This document shows positions 36,781-47,982 of a stretch of DNA of 64,000 bases, piece by piece. Source of the DNA: Cheilinus undulatus (lineage: Eukaryota > Chordata > Actinopteri > Labriformes > Labridae). The stretch covers positions 6,493,933 through 6,557,932 of the forward strand of contig NC_054870.1 of NCBI RefSeq assembly GCF_018320785.1, read 5' to 3'. Position numbers and translations under genes: made by a program. Every line of letters begins with the position of its first letter. Position 1 is the stretch's first letter. Below the pieces are notes generated by a model. It worked only from the letters and a program-made list of their open reading frames with translations. It was not told the DNA's origin and did not search any database.

Positions 36781-37554
36781 TACTTTAGCTACATGTGAGC
36801 TAATGGCTACACCGGTCGCCTTTGTTTACCGGCTTGCAGTAGAACTAAACCCTGCCTGTAGCTCCCTCCTCAGCTTTGGAGCTTGGCCTGATGACAGACA
36901 TGAAATCTGGACTATCCACCAGCTTGCCAGGGTTATTTCTCTCACTTTTTCTTATTAAGGAGACCCTTTTTTAGCTTGTTTCACAAAGTCCACCTTGTGG
37001 AGGCTTGAAACCACGAGGCTACCATCAGTTTCCTGTCCCAGCTTCTGTGTCCTGACAGGAAACTGCTGGAGGCAGACTGAAAGAATCAGTTTGTTGTTAA
37101 GCTGGCGTGGATAATCTGAATGTCTGCTGTGGAGTGTAGCCCTCACACAGAGCTCTTTACATAACACCCTGGCTCCGCTCACCATGCTCAGACCTTCGAG
37201 GACGTTTTTCAGAACACAGTCAGAACACAGCAGACACTGAAAGAGCGCCTCATTGTCTTCAGCCAGACCAATCACACGCCATCCCAGCCCGCCATTCTGG
37301 TTGGCTGACGTCACTGATTGAACATCTGATTGTTCTGAGAGTATAATTAAATCTAACTGGAAGTGGAGCAGTCATTACAGTGAGTTTTTCCTGTGGGTGA
37401 GCTTATTAATCAAGTTAAAAATGTCAATTCAGCTCGTTTAGAGACTCACTCTCATCTGTCTGATGCTGAGCTCAGAATATCACATTGTCATGTTTCCACA
37501 TAAGCGATAGTGAGCCCAAAGGCATTATGTTTTCAGGTTGTCCATCCATTTGTC
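36781..37554 (+). other. syndig1: syndig1 intron 3, unassigned
   Basis: No repeat family was recognised. A minus-strand frame of 119 codons (37314-36955) has ordinary composition but no motif I know and no clear splice sites. Confidence 0.35.
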
Positions 37555-37830
37555 AAGCCTAATCTTGTGAACCCAAGAATTTGAATAATTTGTCTACTTT
37601 TTGGAGGAACTGAGTTGGAGTTATACGTCTTGAAAGTTGACTGAGATGATGATTGTGTATGTGGTAGAATGTTGGGACTCTCTTAGTGAGATCAAAACAA
37701 ATGTCTGCTGAGAACAGCACAGCAACAATGGGCAGAGCTAACATGATTGGTCCATCCTCTGCCTGTTTCTTATTGGTTGGTTCATCAAAAAAATGAAGAG
37801 CAGAAATACATGTGTAGTGAGCAGAGAAAG
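37555..37830 (+). repeat. Dispersed repeat of unknown class, intact copy
   Basis: 'ggaggaactgagttggagtt' (37603 on), 'gaatgttgggactctcttag' and 'acatgattggtccatcctct' occur in the same order, inverted, at 47715-47982. A third piece is at 49238-49275. In this copy the site where the 47983-49120 hAT inserted is uninterrupted. Confidence 0.75.
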
Positions 37831-38246
37831 TTTTGAACTAGTTTTGTATGCACGCACAGAGGAAGTGTGTCACTGTATCGCTTTGTCAAACAAGCAGAAA
37901 CAACTTGAATGAGAGGTTTTAGCACCAGCGCAGGAAATTTGATCCTCAACTAAAGGTTTGAGATTAAGCCGATGTTTAGAGCACAAAAGCAGGTTTGAAT
38001 GGAAATATTTTCAAACAGTCTGGGGACAAACTCAATAAGTCATGATCACAAAATGTTTAAAAGAGCACCAGAGTTTTGCAACAATAATGACTCCGTACAA
38101 ATTCTTATATAATCAACCTTGTTTTAAGAAAACCATGGTTTATTCACAATCTCAGTCAACAGTACTTCATTAACCATGATCCTGTAATGTCACCGCTTCC
38201 TGTTTATTTTAAAATTCCTCAATCATCAACCTTAAACCTCAAATAC
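37831..38246 (+). other. syndig1: syndig1 intron 3, unassigned
   Basis: No recognised feature. Confidence 0.3.
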
Positions 38247-39467
38247 ACTATATTGCCAAAAGTATTTGCTCACCTGCCTTGACTTGCATATGAACTTAAG
38301 GGACATCCTATTCTTAATCCATAGGGTTTAATATGATGCCGCCCCACCCTTTGCAGCTATAACAGCTTCAACTCTTCTGGGAAAGCTTTCCACAAGGTTT
38401 AGGAGTGTGTTTATGGGAATCTTTGACCATTCTTCCAGAAGCGCATTTGTGAGGTCACACACTGATGTTGGACAAGAAGGCCTGGCCCTCAGTCTCCGCT
38501 CTAATTCATCCCAAAGGTGTTCTATCAGGTTGAGGTCAGGACTCTGTGCAGGCCAGTCAAGTTCATCCACACCAAACTCTCTCATCCATGTCTTTATGGA
38601 CCTTGCTTTGTGCACTGGTGCACAGTCATGTTGGAACAGGAAGGGGCCATCCCCAAACTGTTCCCACAAAGTTGGGAGCATGGAATTGTCCAAAATCTCT
38701 TGGTATGTTGAAGCATTCAGAGTTCCTCTCACTGGAACTACAAGGCCAAGCCCAGCTCCTGAGAAACAACTCCACACCATAATCCCCCCTCCACCAAACT
38801 TTACACTTGGCACAATGCAGTCAGAGAAGTACCGTTCTCCTGACAACCGCCAGACTCGTCCATCAGATTGCCAGATGGAGAGGCGTGATTCGTCACTCCA
38901 GAGAACCGTCTCCACTGCTCTAGAGTCCAGTGGCAGCGTGCTTTACACCACTGCATCCGACACTTTGCACTGCTCTTGGTGATGTATGGCTTGGATGCAG
39001 CTGCTCAGCCATGGAAACCCATTCCATGAAGCTCTCTGTTCTTGAGCTAATCTGAAGGCCACAGGAAGTTTGGAGGTCTGTGGCAATTGACTCTGCAGAA
39101 AGTTGGCGACCCCTGCGTGCTATGCGCCTCAGCATCCGCTGTCCCCGCTCCATTATTTTACGTAGCCTACCACTTTGTGGCTGACTTGCTGTTGTTCCCA
39201 ATCGCTTCCACTTTGTTATAATACCACTGACAGTTGACTGTGGAATATTTAGGAGCGAGGAAATTTCATGACTGGACTTGTTGCACAGGTGGCATCCTAT
39301 CACAGTACCATGCTGGAATTCACTGAGCTCCTGAGAGCGACCCATTCTTTCACAAATGTTTGTAGAAACAGTCTGCATGCCTAGGTGCTTGATTTTATAC
39401 ACCTGTGGCCATGGAAGTGATTGGAATTGGATTTCAATTATTTGGATGGGTGAGTGACTTGTTGCCA
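38247..39467 (-). mobile_element. Tc1-like transposon, family B, copy 2
   Basis: The left terminal repeat is 'tacactatattgccaaaagt' at 38248. The minus strand holds a near-complete transposase in two frames. The N-terminal part (39468-38920) contains ERMGRSQELSEFQHGTVIGC and the paired helix-turn-helix region. The C-terminal part (38915-38328) contains [34 protein letters not shown] and [19 protein letters not shown], so the DDE residues are still present. A small deletion after LQISSRTE shifts the frame. The right terminal repeat is eroded where it meets a family A fragment. Confidence 0.9.
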
Positions 39468-40425
39468 ATTCATAATTAGTTCAGAATTGTTCCTCCAGCT
39501 GTTTTTTATTAGTACCACTTACTTTTCCAGTCTTTTGTTGCCTTGTAGTGTTGTATTCAAGACCACACTATGCGAGACCAAGACTTGCCCGAGACCAAAG
39601 TGCACCAAGACAAGACCAAGACTTATCGGGGTCGAGGCTGTCAAGACCAAGACTCAGACAAGCCAAGGCTGAGACAAGACCAGGACCATAAAAATCAATG
39701 TAAAAAGTACATGACAGAGTGAACAGTAAAAGAGTATTCTCTCTTTGATTTTAGTTTCTTTTTAATACATTTGACAGATAAAAATAAGGTGTCTGTAACT
39801 CTTTCAAAGCACAACATGCAAAAATCTCAAATCTAAACAAATTTGTACAACTAACTTCTTGTAAAATATTCTTGTATGTATTTAAAAGCCACTGACATGT
39901 CTGAAGATTTTTTTAAATATCTGAAAATCAGATGTTTATCTTGTTTTGTCAGGTGTCTGAGGCCTAAAGTGATCAGAGGTATTTCTGACTGGAAATAAGA
40001 TGGACTGGTGTCAAGAGTTTTTGCAGGAGTAGCTATTTGTTGTTTTAGCAAGTGCTTCTTCTTACATTAAAGAAGTTAAAGAATAGCAGATCAGTGCTTG
40101 TCTTGACCAGTCTTGATGGAAAATCCAGAGTCTGGTCAGTCTGAGACCAAGGCAAGACCAAGATATTCAAAATGTGGTCTTAACACTGGTCTCAAGAACA
40201 AGACAGTTCTCGAGTACTCCAACACTATTGCCTTGTCCCTACTTTTTCGAGACAAAAGCAACTCCAAAATGAGCTTTAATTTTCTTGAAATGGTAAAATG
40301 TCTCAGTTTCCAAATCTGATATGTTCTTTGTGAATAAAATATGGGTCTATGAAATTTGACAATCATTAGCTTCTGTTTTAATTTACATTTTCTATAGCGA
40401 CTCAACTTTTCTGGAATTCTGTTGT
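39468..40425 (-). mobile_element. Tc1/mariner-type family A end fragment, split by a hAT element
   Basis: 39468-39545 ('ttcctccagctgttttttat', 'cttttccagtcttttgttgc') and 40236-40425 ('aaatggtaaaatgtctcagt', ending 'ggaattctgttgta') are two parts of one family A terminal region read in reverse. The 39546-40227 element sits between them. Confidence 0.75.
39546..40227. mobile_element. Non-autonomous hAT element with perfect 8-bp target duplication
   Basis: The ends are TAGTGTTGTATTC and, from the other strand, TAGTGTTGGAGTACTC. TTGCCTTG at 39538-39545 recurs at 40228-40235. Inside are many 'caagaccaagac' motifs near both ends. No transposase frame is present; length is 682 bases. Confidence 0.92.
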
Positions 40426-41365
40426 ACATTCCAGTCCTACCCCCAGCTACAGATGTAAACATGCAGCCCCATACAGATATAAACCATTTCTTTACCCTGG
40501 ACCAGCAAGGACTTGTTAGAACTGTTTTTCTGTCCCAGGGTTCTGTGAAAAACAAGACCTGGATCTAGATTTAGCACTGGCTCCACCTGCCCTGCACTTA
40601 CAGTGGGCTAAAACTGCATCCAGGACCCTTAAAGGATGTTTGATTCTAGGCAGTGGCAGCAACCAGACCACGATAAATGTGTTTCAGGTCCTAGTCTTCC
40701 TGGCGTCACTCAGACAGGGTTCTCAAAAGCTCCAATACTCGCTGAGACTTAAACTCATGAAAGCCCAGGTGAATGATCTGAGGATCAGTGCTTCTGTCAT
40801 GATTGACTCGACCTTCATGACGTTTTTATCGGTTCAGAAGCAGATCAGATAGACCGGCTGGCCCCGAGGTCTTCAGACCAAACAGGATGCTGTTTTCTTC
40901 TTGATCACATTAGCTTTAATCAGATCTGATCACAGAGCAGGGACTTCTGTCCTCTATAATCTGGTCTTTTCTCATGACCTTTATCTGGACCATGTCAAGC
41001 CTTCAATATCAGACAGAAGTGGAGTTTAACAGAAATGTTCATTATGTTTATTACAGCAGTAGACTGTTATCACAGTTAATCCTCATCACTCAGCAGAGGA
41101 CCTGAAAGAACAGAAAGAGGGCCTCTTTATTACTGTTTTCATTTATTAGTGGTATAGAGAGAAAAATTAGTGATAGTCATGTTAAAAAAAGATAAACAGA
41201 GAGAAGAATCAACAATAACAGACCCCCAAAGACCCCCATAAACACAGATACCAGAAGACTTCTGCAGGATTTGATGATGGGGAAAACTGATGAAATGAGG
41301 GTTATTTATTACTTATAAGATAATTTTTTTTCTTGTCTTTAATTACTTAGATAACCATTTTCTGT
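40426..41365 (+). other. syndig1: syndig1 intron 3, unassigned
   Basis: No repeat family or exon was recognised; short frames only. Confidence 0.35.
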
Positions 41366-42736
41366 TACAACATCAACTCCAATAAAGTTGGGTTGCTGTG
41401 TAAAATGTAAATAAAACCAGAAATCAATGATTGTCAAATCTCATAAACCCATATTTTATTCACAATAGAACATAAACAACATATCAGATGTAGAAACTAT
41501 GACATTTTACAAAAAATATTAGCTCATTTGGAATTTGTTGGCATCTCAAAAAGTAAGGACGGAACAACAAAAGACTGGAAAAGTAAGGGGTACTAATGAA
41601 AAACAGCTGGAGGGGCATTTTACAACTATTTTGTTGATTTTTTAACAGGACAGTAACATGACTGGGTATAAAAGAAGCATTTTAGAGAGGCAGAGTCTAT
41701 CAGAAGTGAAAATGGGCAGAGGTTCACTGATCTGTAAAAAACGGTCTAAAAATTGTGGAACATTTTAGAAAAAAATCTCCTCAACACAACATAATGAAGA
41801 CTTTGAATCTCCCAACATCTATAGTCCATAATTTCATCAAAAGAGTCAGAGAATCTGGAGAAATCTCTGTAAGCAAGGGACAAAGCTGAAGGGGCCCTCA
41901 GGGGCCACTGCATTATAAACAGGCATGTTTCTGTACTGAAAATCACTGCATGGGCTCAGGAACACTTCCAGATATCATTGTCTGTCAACACAGTTGGCCG
42001 TGCCATCCACAAATGACAGTTACAGCTGTAAAATTCACTGAGGTATCACGGAAAACTGTTCTGTGGTCAGATTAATCAGAATCGGAAATTGTTTTTCGAA
42101 ACCACACCTGTGGACTAAGGAGTGGAGGAACCATCCAGCTTGTTCTCCTGGCTCAATTCTAAAGCCTGCATTTCTGATGGTATTAGTGCCTGTGGCGTGG
42201 GCAGTTTGTACATCTGGAAAGGAACTATCAATGCTGAAAGTAGATGGAGCAAGACAATGCTAAACTACATACCACATCCATCACAACAGTATGGCTTCAC
42301 AGGAGAAGAGCCTGGGTCCTGAACTGGCCTACCTGCTGCCCAGACCTTTCACCAATAGAAAACATTTGGAGCATCAGAAAAGGAAAAATCTAGCAAAGAA
42401 GACCCAGGACTGTTGAGCAGCTAGAATCCTACATCAGACAAGAATGGGACAACATTCCTCTCCCAAAACTCCGTCAACTGGTGTCTTCATTTTCTAGATG
42501 TTTACAGACTGATGTTAAAAGAAGAGGAGGTGCTACACAATGGTAAACTTGGCCTTGCCCCTACTTTTTTGAGATGTGTTGCTATATGTTTAATGAAATG
42601 GTAAAATGTCTCAGTTCAACATCTGATATGTTCTATTGTGAATAAAATATGGGTTGATGAGATTTGACAATCACTGACTTCTGGTTTTAATTTTCATTTT
42701 ACATAGTGTCCCAACTTTTTGGAATTAGGGTTGCAT
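41366..42736 (+). mobile_element. Tc1/mariner-type transposon, family A, full-length but dead copy
   Basis: Left end TACAACATCAACTCCAATAA and right end 'ctttttggaattagggttgc' are arms of long inverted repeats of about 200 bases. Plus-strand transposase pieces include 'aacatctatagtccataatt', 'ggctcaggaacacttccaga' and 'gacaagaatgggacaacatt'. Internal deletions and stops are frequent; one deletion removes part of the DDE region. Confidence 0.85.
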
Positions 42737-42943
42737 GTGCTCTAGATCTATTCCAAATAAGCCCACATGCACACACAATAGATTTTTGATATCTAGAATA
42801 TATTTAAGACTATATTTATCTCTCAGTCTGTCAGTTTGTGTTTGTAATAATATTGATCATGTGATCATTAGTCTTTTCAGAGGAAACATGAACTAAAGTT
42901 TGATTGTATTTATAAGGCTCTCTCTCCTCTCTTTGTCCCTCAG

Positions 42944-43102
42944 ACCAATAAGGCGGTGTCTAAAGGAGACTTCCACCACGCTAGCTCCAGTTCCAGGCGG
43001 GCTCTCTTCCTGGCCGTGCTGTCCATCACAATCGGGACGGGTATCTATGTGGGCGTAGCTGTGGCGCTCATCGCCTACCTCTCCAAGAACCACCACTGGT
43101 GA
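42944..43102 (+). CDS. syndig1: syndig1, last coding exon (residues 229-280, second membrane segment and stop)
   Basis: The acceptor is CTTTGTCCCTCAG before 42944, phase 0. It encodes [20 protein letters not shown], then the hydrophobic stretch [20 protein letters not shown] to AYLSKNHHW, and TGA at 43100-43102. The intracellular loop TNKA..KGD and the following membrane segment are the second half of the CD225 domain. With exons 29145-29690 and 32522-32659 it gives 280 residues, against 258 for human SYNDIG1. The very short C-terminal tail is typical of the type II or re-entrant topology proposed for the family. Confidence 0.96.
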   Translation, partial: TNKAVSKGDFHHASSSSRRALFLAVLSITIGTGIYVGVAVALIAYLSKNHHW

Positions 43103-43945
43103 CCGTGGAAGAGAGAAGAAAATTTACCCATCAGGCACTGGGAATGTTGTTTTGAATGTTTGGCTCACCTGGAGTCTCAGAGGAGCTCATCCTCGGCAGG
43201 CTGACCACAGCGACCAGCTGGAGGAAGTCGTCTGTTTGCAGGAGGACGTTCAGGAAACGCACGCCGAGTTGTTTGTGGGGTGACAAGATAAAATCCCTCG
43301 ACTGGACCGACCTCAGCAGGAGAGCCCGGGGTTATTGTAGGGCCTGAAACCTTTGAACCGATCAGACTGCAGGATTTATACGAGTTTTTCAAGATGCTCC
43401 TGTGGCTAGGTGATTTATCTTGACTGGTTTCCAGTTTGAGTCAAAGAACATTTCCAGTGTGAGTGTTTCTCATTCAGATTTTCACTTTATTCATTCAAAC
43501 AGCACAGGAGGGGTGGACAGACCCAGCAGCTTAAGTCCATATATTGATCCTCAGTTATGACTCCACTACAAGTTAAAGCCATAGAGCCATGACTCTTTAT
43601 GGTGGGCTAGTTTAGCTCTCAGTGTACATCAACATTAATAGTTGTGAAGTACAGACACACGGTCTGTCATCCCCATGGGTAGGGCTGAACTTTCGGGTCT
43701 GTATCAGCCTTTTCTTTAAACAGAATTGGTTCTACCTAAATTATTTCTTCAATGATTCTCATACGGTTTCTGCAGAAAATTCAGACCTGGATCGGTTTTA
43801 CAGCACGTGTTTTTGCTGAGTGTTGTTGGGAGTCTCCAGTCAGTCAGAAATGGTGTCAGTCATTGAGAGTGATGGGGAGCCATTTTTCCTGTTATTTTTA
43901 TGGTGAAACACACGGACTGGTTAAGGACAAGCATCAGTAACATCT
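43103..43945 (+). other. syndig1: Probable syndig1 3' UTR (start)
   Basis: Unique sequence follows the stop codon directly. The end of the UTR is unclear. An AATAAA-rich run lies at 44343-44364 inside an AAAT microsatellite, and a better-looking AATAAA with a GT-rich downstream part is at 50424-50429. Overlapping frames at 43156-43940 have no domain. Confidence 0.4.
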
Positions 43946-44530
43946 ACAACAAATGGTCAGAATTTCTTGAACATTTTCCTTTCAACAGTCTGCAGAAATT
44001 TCAAAGAAATTACCCCAAATTTCAGTGGGAAATCTTAACCTTTTTTAAAGTACTCCATAAAAAACACCCTAAAATTTCCACAAATATTCCCCAAATGTTT
44101 TAGTGAAACTTTATTGTCAGGTCCAAACATTCCAATAGAAAATCTCCCAAATTTCCTTGAATGTTTTTAAGCAATTCCAAGAAATATGTAATTGCATTCT
44201 GTGAAATGACCATGAAAATGTCAGGAAAATCCCCCAAACATCCAGCAAATTCCCATGAAATATGATCAATCAAATTCCCTCAAGAAATTCAAATCATATC
44301 CCCAAAATAACAAATACATTTTCCAAATGCCAATGAAAATGCAATAAATAAATAAATAAATAAAGATAATTTTTTCAAAATATACACATTCCCAACATTT
44401 CCACAAAAATACTCAAGATTTTAAAAGCAGATTTAACATTTCTCTCAACATTTCAGGCACATTACTTAAACTTCAGTGGGCATTTCAGACAATTATCTTA
44501 GAATTTCTAATCACAGAATTTATTCCTAAC
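43946..44530. repeat. Degenerate A-rich repeat with AAAT microsatellite
   Basis: Loose repetition of 'tttcaaagaaattaccccaa' and 'atttccttgaatgttt'-like phrases resembles 1-675. A tetranucleotide run lies at 44343-44364. Unit length could not be fixed. Confidence 0.4.
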
Positions 44531-44780
44531 CCATGTTTTTGGAAAAAAAATGGACAGTGTTTGTACTGGCTGCACCAGCCAACTGTTTTGGATGAAAGAA
44601 ATATGTATTTAAAGTGCATCTTTTACACCAAAATCTATGGTATTCAAATTAGTAATAAGTCATGTTTCAGGTAAAAAGACTAAACATTTAGTCCTCAACT
44701 TAAATAAATAACATTTCAAACAACAGCTGTAAAAATCTTCTGAAAAGCTTGTCACACTGGAATTGAACTTTGACGTAAAA

Positions 44781-45105
44781 CACTGGTATTGACTGGTCTG
44801 GATCACTGGTATTGACTGATCTCGATCACTGGTATTGACTGGTCTGGATCACTGGTATTGACTGGTCTGGATCACTGGTATTGACTGATCTCGACCACTG
44901 GTATTGACTGGTCTGGATCACTGGTGTTGAAGAATCACGATCACTGGTGTTGACTGGTCTAGATCACTGGTATTGACTGGTCTAGATCACTGGTAATGAC
45001 CAGTCTGGATCACTGATGCCGACTGGACTGGATTACCGGTATTGAATGGTCTGAATCACTGGTATTACTGGTCTGGATCCCTGATCCACTGGGACTGGAT
45101 TGCTG
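44781..45105 (+). repeat. 23-bp minisatellite, about 14 units
   Basis: The unit is CACTGGTATTGACTGGTCTG + GAT, with variants at the 'ggtctgg' and 'tattga' positions. Units become irregular after 45000. Confidence 0.95.
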
Positions 45106-45398
45106 ATAATGAATTTTTGAAACCTTAACACAAAATCACAGGGGCTAACTCGTCCACGTTGGTTTTTCAGCAAAAAACAAAGACTGATTGCTTGTTTTTT
45201 TTTTAAAGCTTTTCTGTTTCTGCTTGAAGAGAAATTATTCTCTTAAGAAGTTGAAATCTTATTTTGCCTGTGAGTTGTTTTTATCTGTGTGTGTCCGTGA
45301 AGGTTTGATTATAAAGAGGAGGCTGTTAAAATAATACTTATCATGCTCAGAGCCACATAAGGAATTATATACATATGATTGTGTGAGTTGGCCTAAAG

Positions 45399-46558
45399 CA
45401 GTGGTTCTTAACTGGTGGTTCAGGACCCAATAGTGAGCTGCAAATCCCATTTTAACTTGTCTGCTGGTATCGCAGTTCAAGAAGCACAAAATGAATTTGA
45501 TGCCTGTAAAACGTTTCCCAAGTGTTGGGACAGGGATAAGAAACGGCTGGGAAAGTTGTGGAATGCATTATTACATCTAGAACATTCCACAGGTAGGAAG
45601 GTTAATTTGTGACTGGTTGGCTTGTTTATTTAATCAAACTGCCAACCCACATTCAACACGAGTTAAACAGCATGGCTTCACAATGAAAGAGGGCAAGGCC
45701 TAAACTGGCTCGTATGAAAAAGGAAAGGATGGAGTGTTTGAAAGGTTTACAGGATAACGATCTTTTCAAAAGCTAGGAAGGATGCTCTTTGAAAATGAAA
45801 TCATCTGCAATGGCAAGGATTGAATGCTTTATAAGCTTTAAAGATGACATTTTCAAAGTGAGAGAATAAAATGTTATACGCTCTGAAGATGACGTCATTC
45901 TTAAAGGCAGAAGACAGAATGTTTTCTAAGCTTTGAAGGATAACATCATCTTCAAAGAAAAGGACTGAATGTTTATTAGCTCTAAAGGTCGACATCATGT
46001 TTAAAGGGAGAGGATGAAATGTTTTATTAGCTTTGAAGGATGACATCGTCTTCAAAAGCTAGGATGGAATGTTGTATATGCTTTGAAGATTAAATCAACT
46101 TCAAAAGCAAGGACTGAATGCATTATAATCTCTAAAGGATGACATCACCTTCAAAGTGAGATAATAAAACGTAATGTGCTCTGGAGATGACATCATCTTT
46201 AAAGGCAGAGAATGGAATATTTATAAGCTTTGAAGGTTAAAATGATCTTCAAAAGCTGGGATGGAATGTTTTGCAAGATCTAAAGAATGACATCATCTTC
46301 AAAGGCAGAGAATGGAATGTTTTTCAATATGCTCTGGAGATGACATTTGCCAGACGTTAAAAACCACCAATGGTTATAACAAAAGATATTCTTCCCAGGC
46401 TTCTGTAATAGTGACCTTTTTAAACATGTTCATCCTTTCTTTTCCTTCAAGTATATGTTATGTTCTAGAAAATCATTTTTGGTGAATACATTTGAGTTGT
46501 TTGATATTTTAGGATATTTTCTTGAGGAGGTGCTCCAGAGCAACGTTGAGAACCACTG
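45399..46558. mobile_element. hAT-like element whose interior is minisatellite block 4
   Basis: The left end is CAGTGGTTCTTAACTGGTGG and the right end, inward, is CAGTGGTTCTCAACGTTGCT, a common fish and vertebrate hAT terminus. 45480-45730 shares a transposon-like head with 27690-27900, and 45745-46350 holds about 12 units of the ~50-bp minisatellite. The flanking 8-mers (gcctaaag and atacaaga) do not match, so the target duplication has decayed. Confidence 0.75.
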
Positions 46559-46894
46559 ATACAAGAGTGAAATAATGTCAGTGTTACCCTCGGTTTATTC
46601 TCACATCATCACCTTCTCTTCTGACTTCCTTCAGGATAGACATGGAACTGTTTCTGTGTTAACCTGCAGAGGAATCACACACCAACAATTCCAATCCAAA
46701 CATATGGAATTGTCTCTCATTGTGTCATCACAACCTCTATTACCAACAAACTCCACCCGCCAGGGATGGCGACTTCCTGTCGGAGGCGTCTCTCACAGGC
46801 AGTTCCCCTAAGATTAGCCTGATGCTAAGCTAACAGATAGCGGCTGTCATAATGAAGCTATGTGTCCACCTGAACAGGGTCTCTACCTTAAGAC

Positions 46895-47420
46895 TAGGGT
46901 TGTCCAAACTATGGCGCAAGGGCCAAACATGGCCTGTGGCCCATTTTTGATTGGCCCGCAGCAAATTCTAATGCTAAAATGAAATATGGCCCACATTAAA
47001 ACATGTAGCTTGTGCTTAACTGTATTGTACTTCCTGTTTGCGGCACAAGCCAGTGCTACCATGTTAAATCTGTATACAAACATTTTGACAAGAAGATACC
47101 TTGATTAATAATGTCCTGATGGATTATCACAACAAATAGCAGCAGCAATAACTTTTCCAGGGCAGAGCCAGTGGTAGCCAGGGATAAATGAGGCCCTGTG
47201 AAATCTGATTGGCTCCCCAAAATCCTGAAAATGGCTGTCTATTTGCCCTGTCAGCTATCAGCTATCTATTTAGGCATACTCAATCACAACGCATGTATTA
47301 ACTTACATTGATTGGTCTTACCAACTTTAAAATCCTCATGGCGAGGAATATGAAAGTGGCCCCATCATCTTAATATATTTCTGTATGTGGCCCTCCGTGG
47401 AAAAAGTTTGAACACTCCTG
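46895..47420. mobile_element. Non-autonomous hAT element, 526 bp, perfect 8-bp target duplication
   Basis: The ends are TAGGGTTGTCCAAACTATGG and, from the other strand, CAGGAGTGTTCAAACTTTTT. CTTAAGAC at 46887-46894 recurs at 47421-47428. 'tggcccgcagcaaattctaa' lies near the left end and 'atgtggccctccgtgg' near the right end, as in widespread animal hAT MITEs. Confidence 0.93.
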
Positions 47421-47428
47421 CTTAAGAC

Positions 47429-47714
47429 CAATCAATTTTAAATGTGGATGAAACACACAAAGTCCACCATCAGAGGGATCTCAAAAAAAAAAAAAAAAAT
47501 GATACAGATGGGAGCAGAAAATCATGGGAGATATTCCATGCTGCTAAACCTCCTCCTGGCATTGTTGTCCCACTAGACATTTGGGAGCTGCTTAGACACA
47601 CTGCTAAATATATATACACTGCAGGAATGTAAACTGAACAGTGAACATTGGAGTTGTTATTATTGCTCAATTAAAGAGCACATTTTAACATTCTGAGATC
47701 ATAACTTACTGATT
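47429..47714. other. Intergenic, unassigned, with a poly-A tract
   Basis: A run of 17 or more A near 47483-47499. Small overlapping frames on both strands have no motif. Confidence 0.35.
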
Positions 47715-47982
47715 TTAGTCTCAAATTTTTCTTCAATCTTTCCATTCAAACTTGCCTTTGTGCTCTGAACTGCCTTCTTGTTCTTAGATTTTCTGTTTGT
47801 TTTCCTCTTGTAGTTTTCTCCGAACCAACCAATAGGAAAGCATGGACCAATCATGTTGTCTTGGCCCATTGTTGACATTTGACTTTTTCTTTGTTCTCAC
47901 TAAGAGAGTCCCAACACTCTATCACATACGCACACACATCTCAGCTGACTTCCAAGCCCTGTAACTCCAACTCAGTTCCTCC
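47715..47982 (-). repeat. Dispersed repeat of unknown class, copy interrupted by a hAT element
   Basis: This is the reverse complement of 37555-37800 with moderate divergence ('ctaagagagtcccaacactc', 'taactccaactcagttcctc'). It continues on the other side of the hAT from 49129 ('agtaaacaaatcattgatct'). Confidence 0.75.

Noticed and set aside
36955..37314. Minus-strand frame of 119 codons with normal composition
   Set aside because: No recognisable motif, no convincing acceptor or donor, and it lies within syndig1 intron 3 on the other strand.
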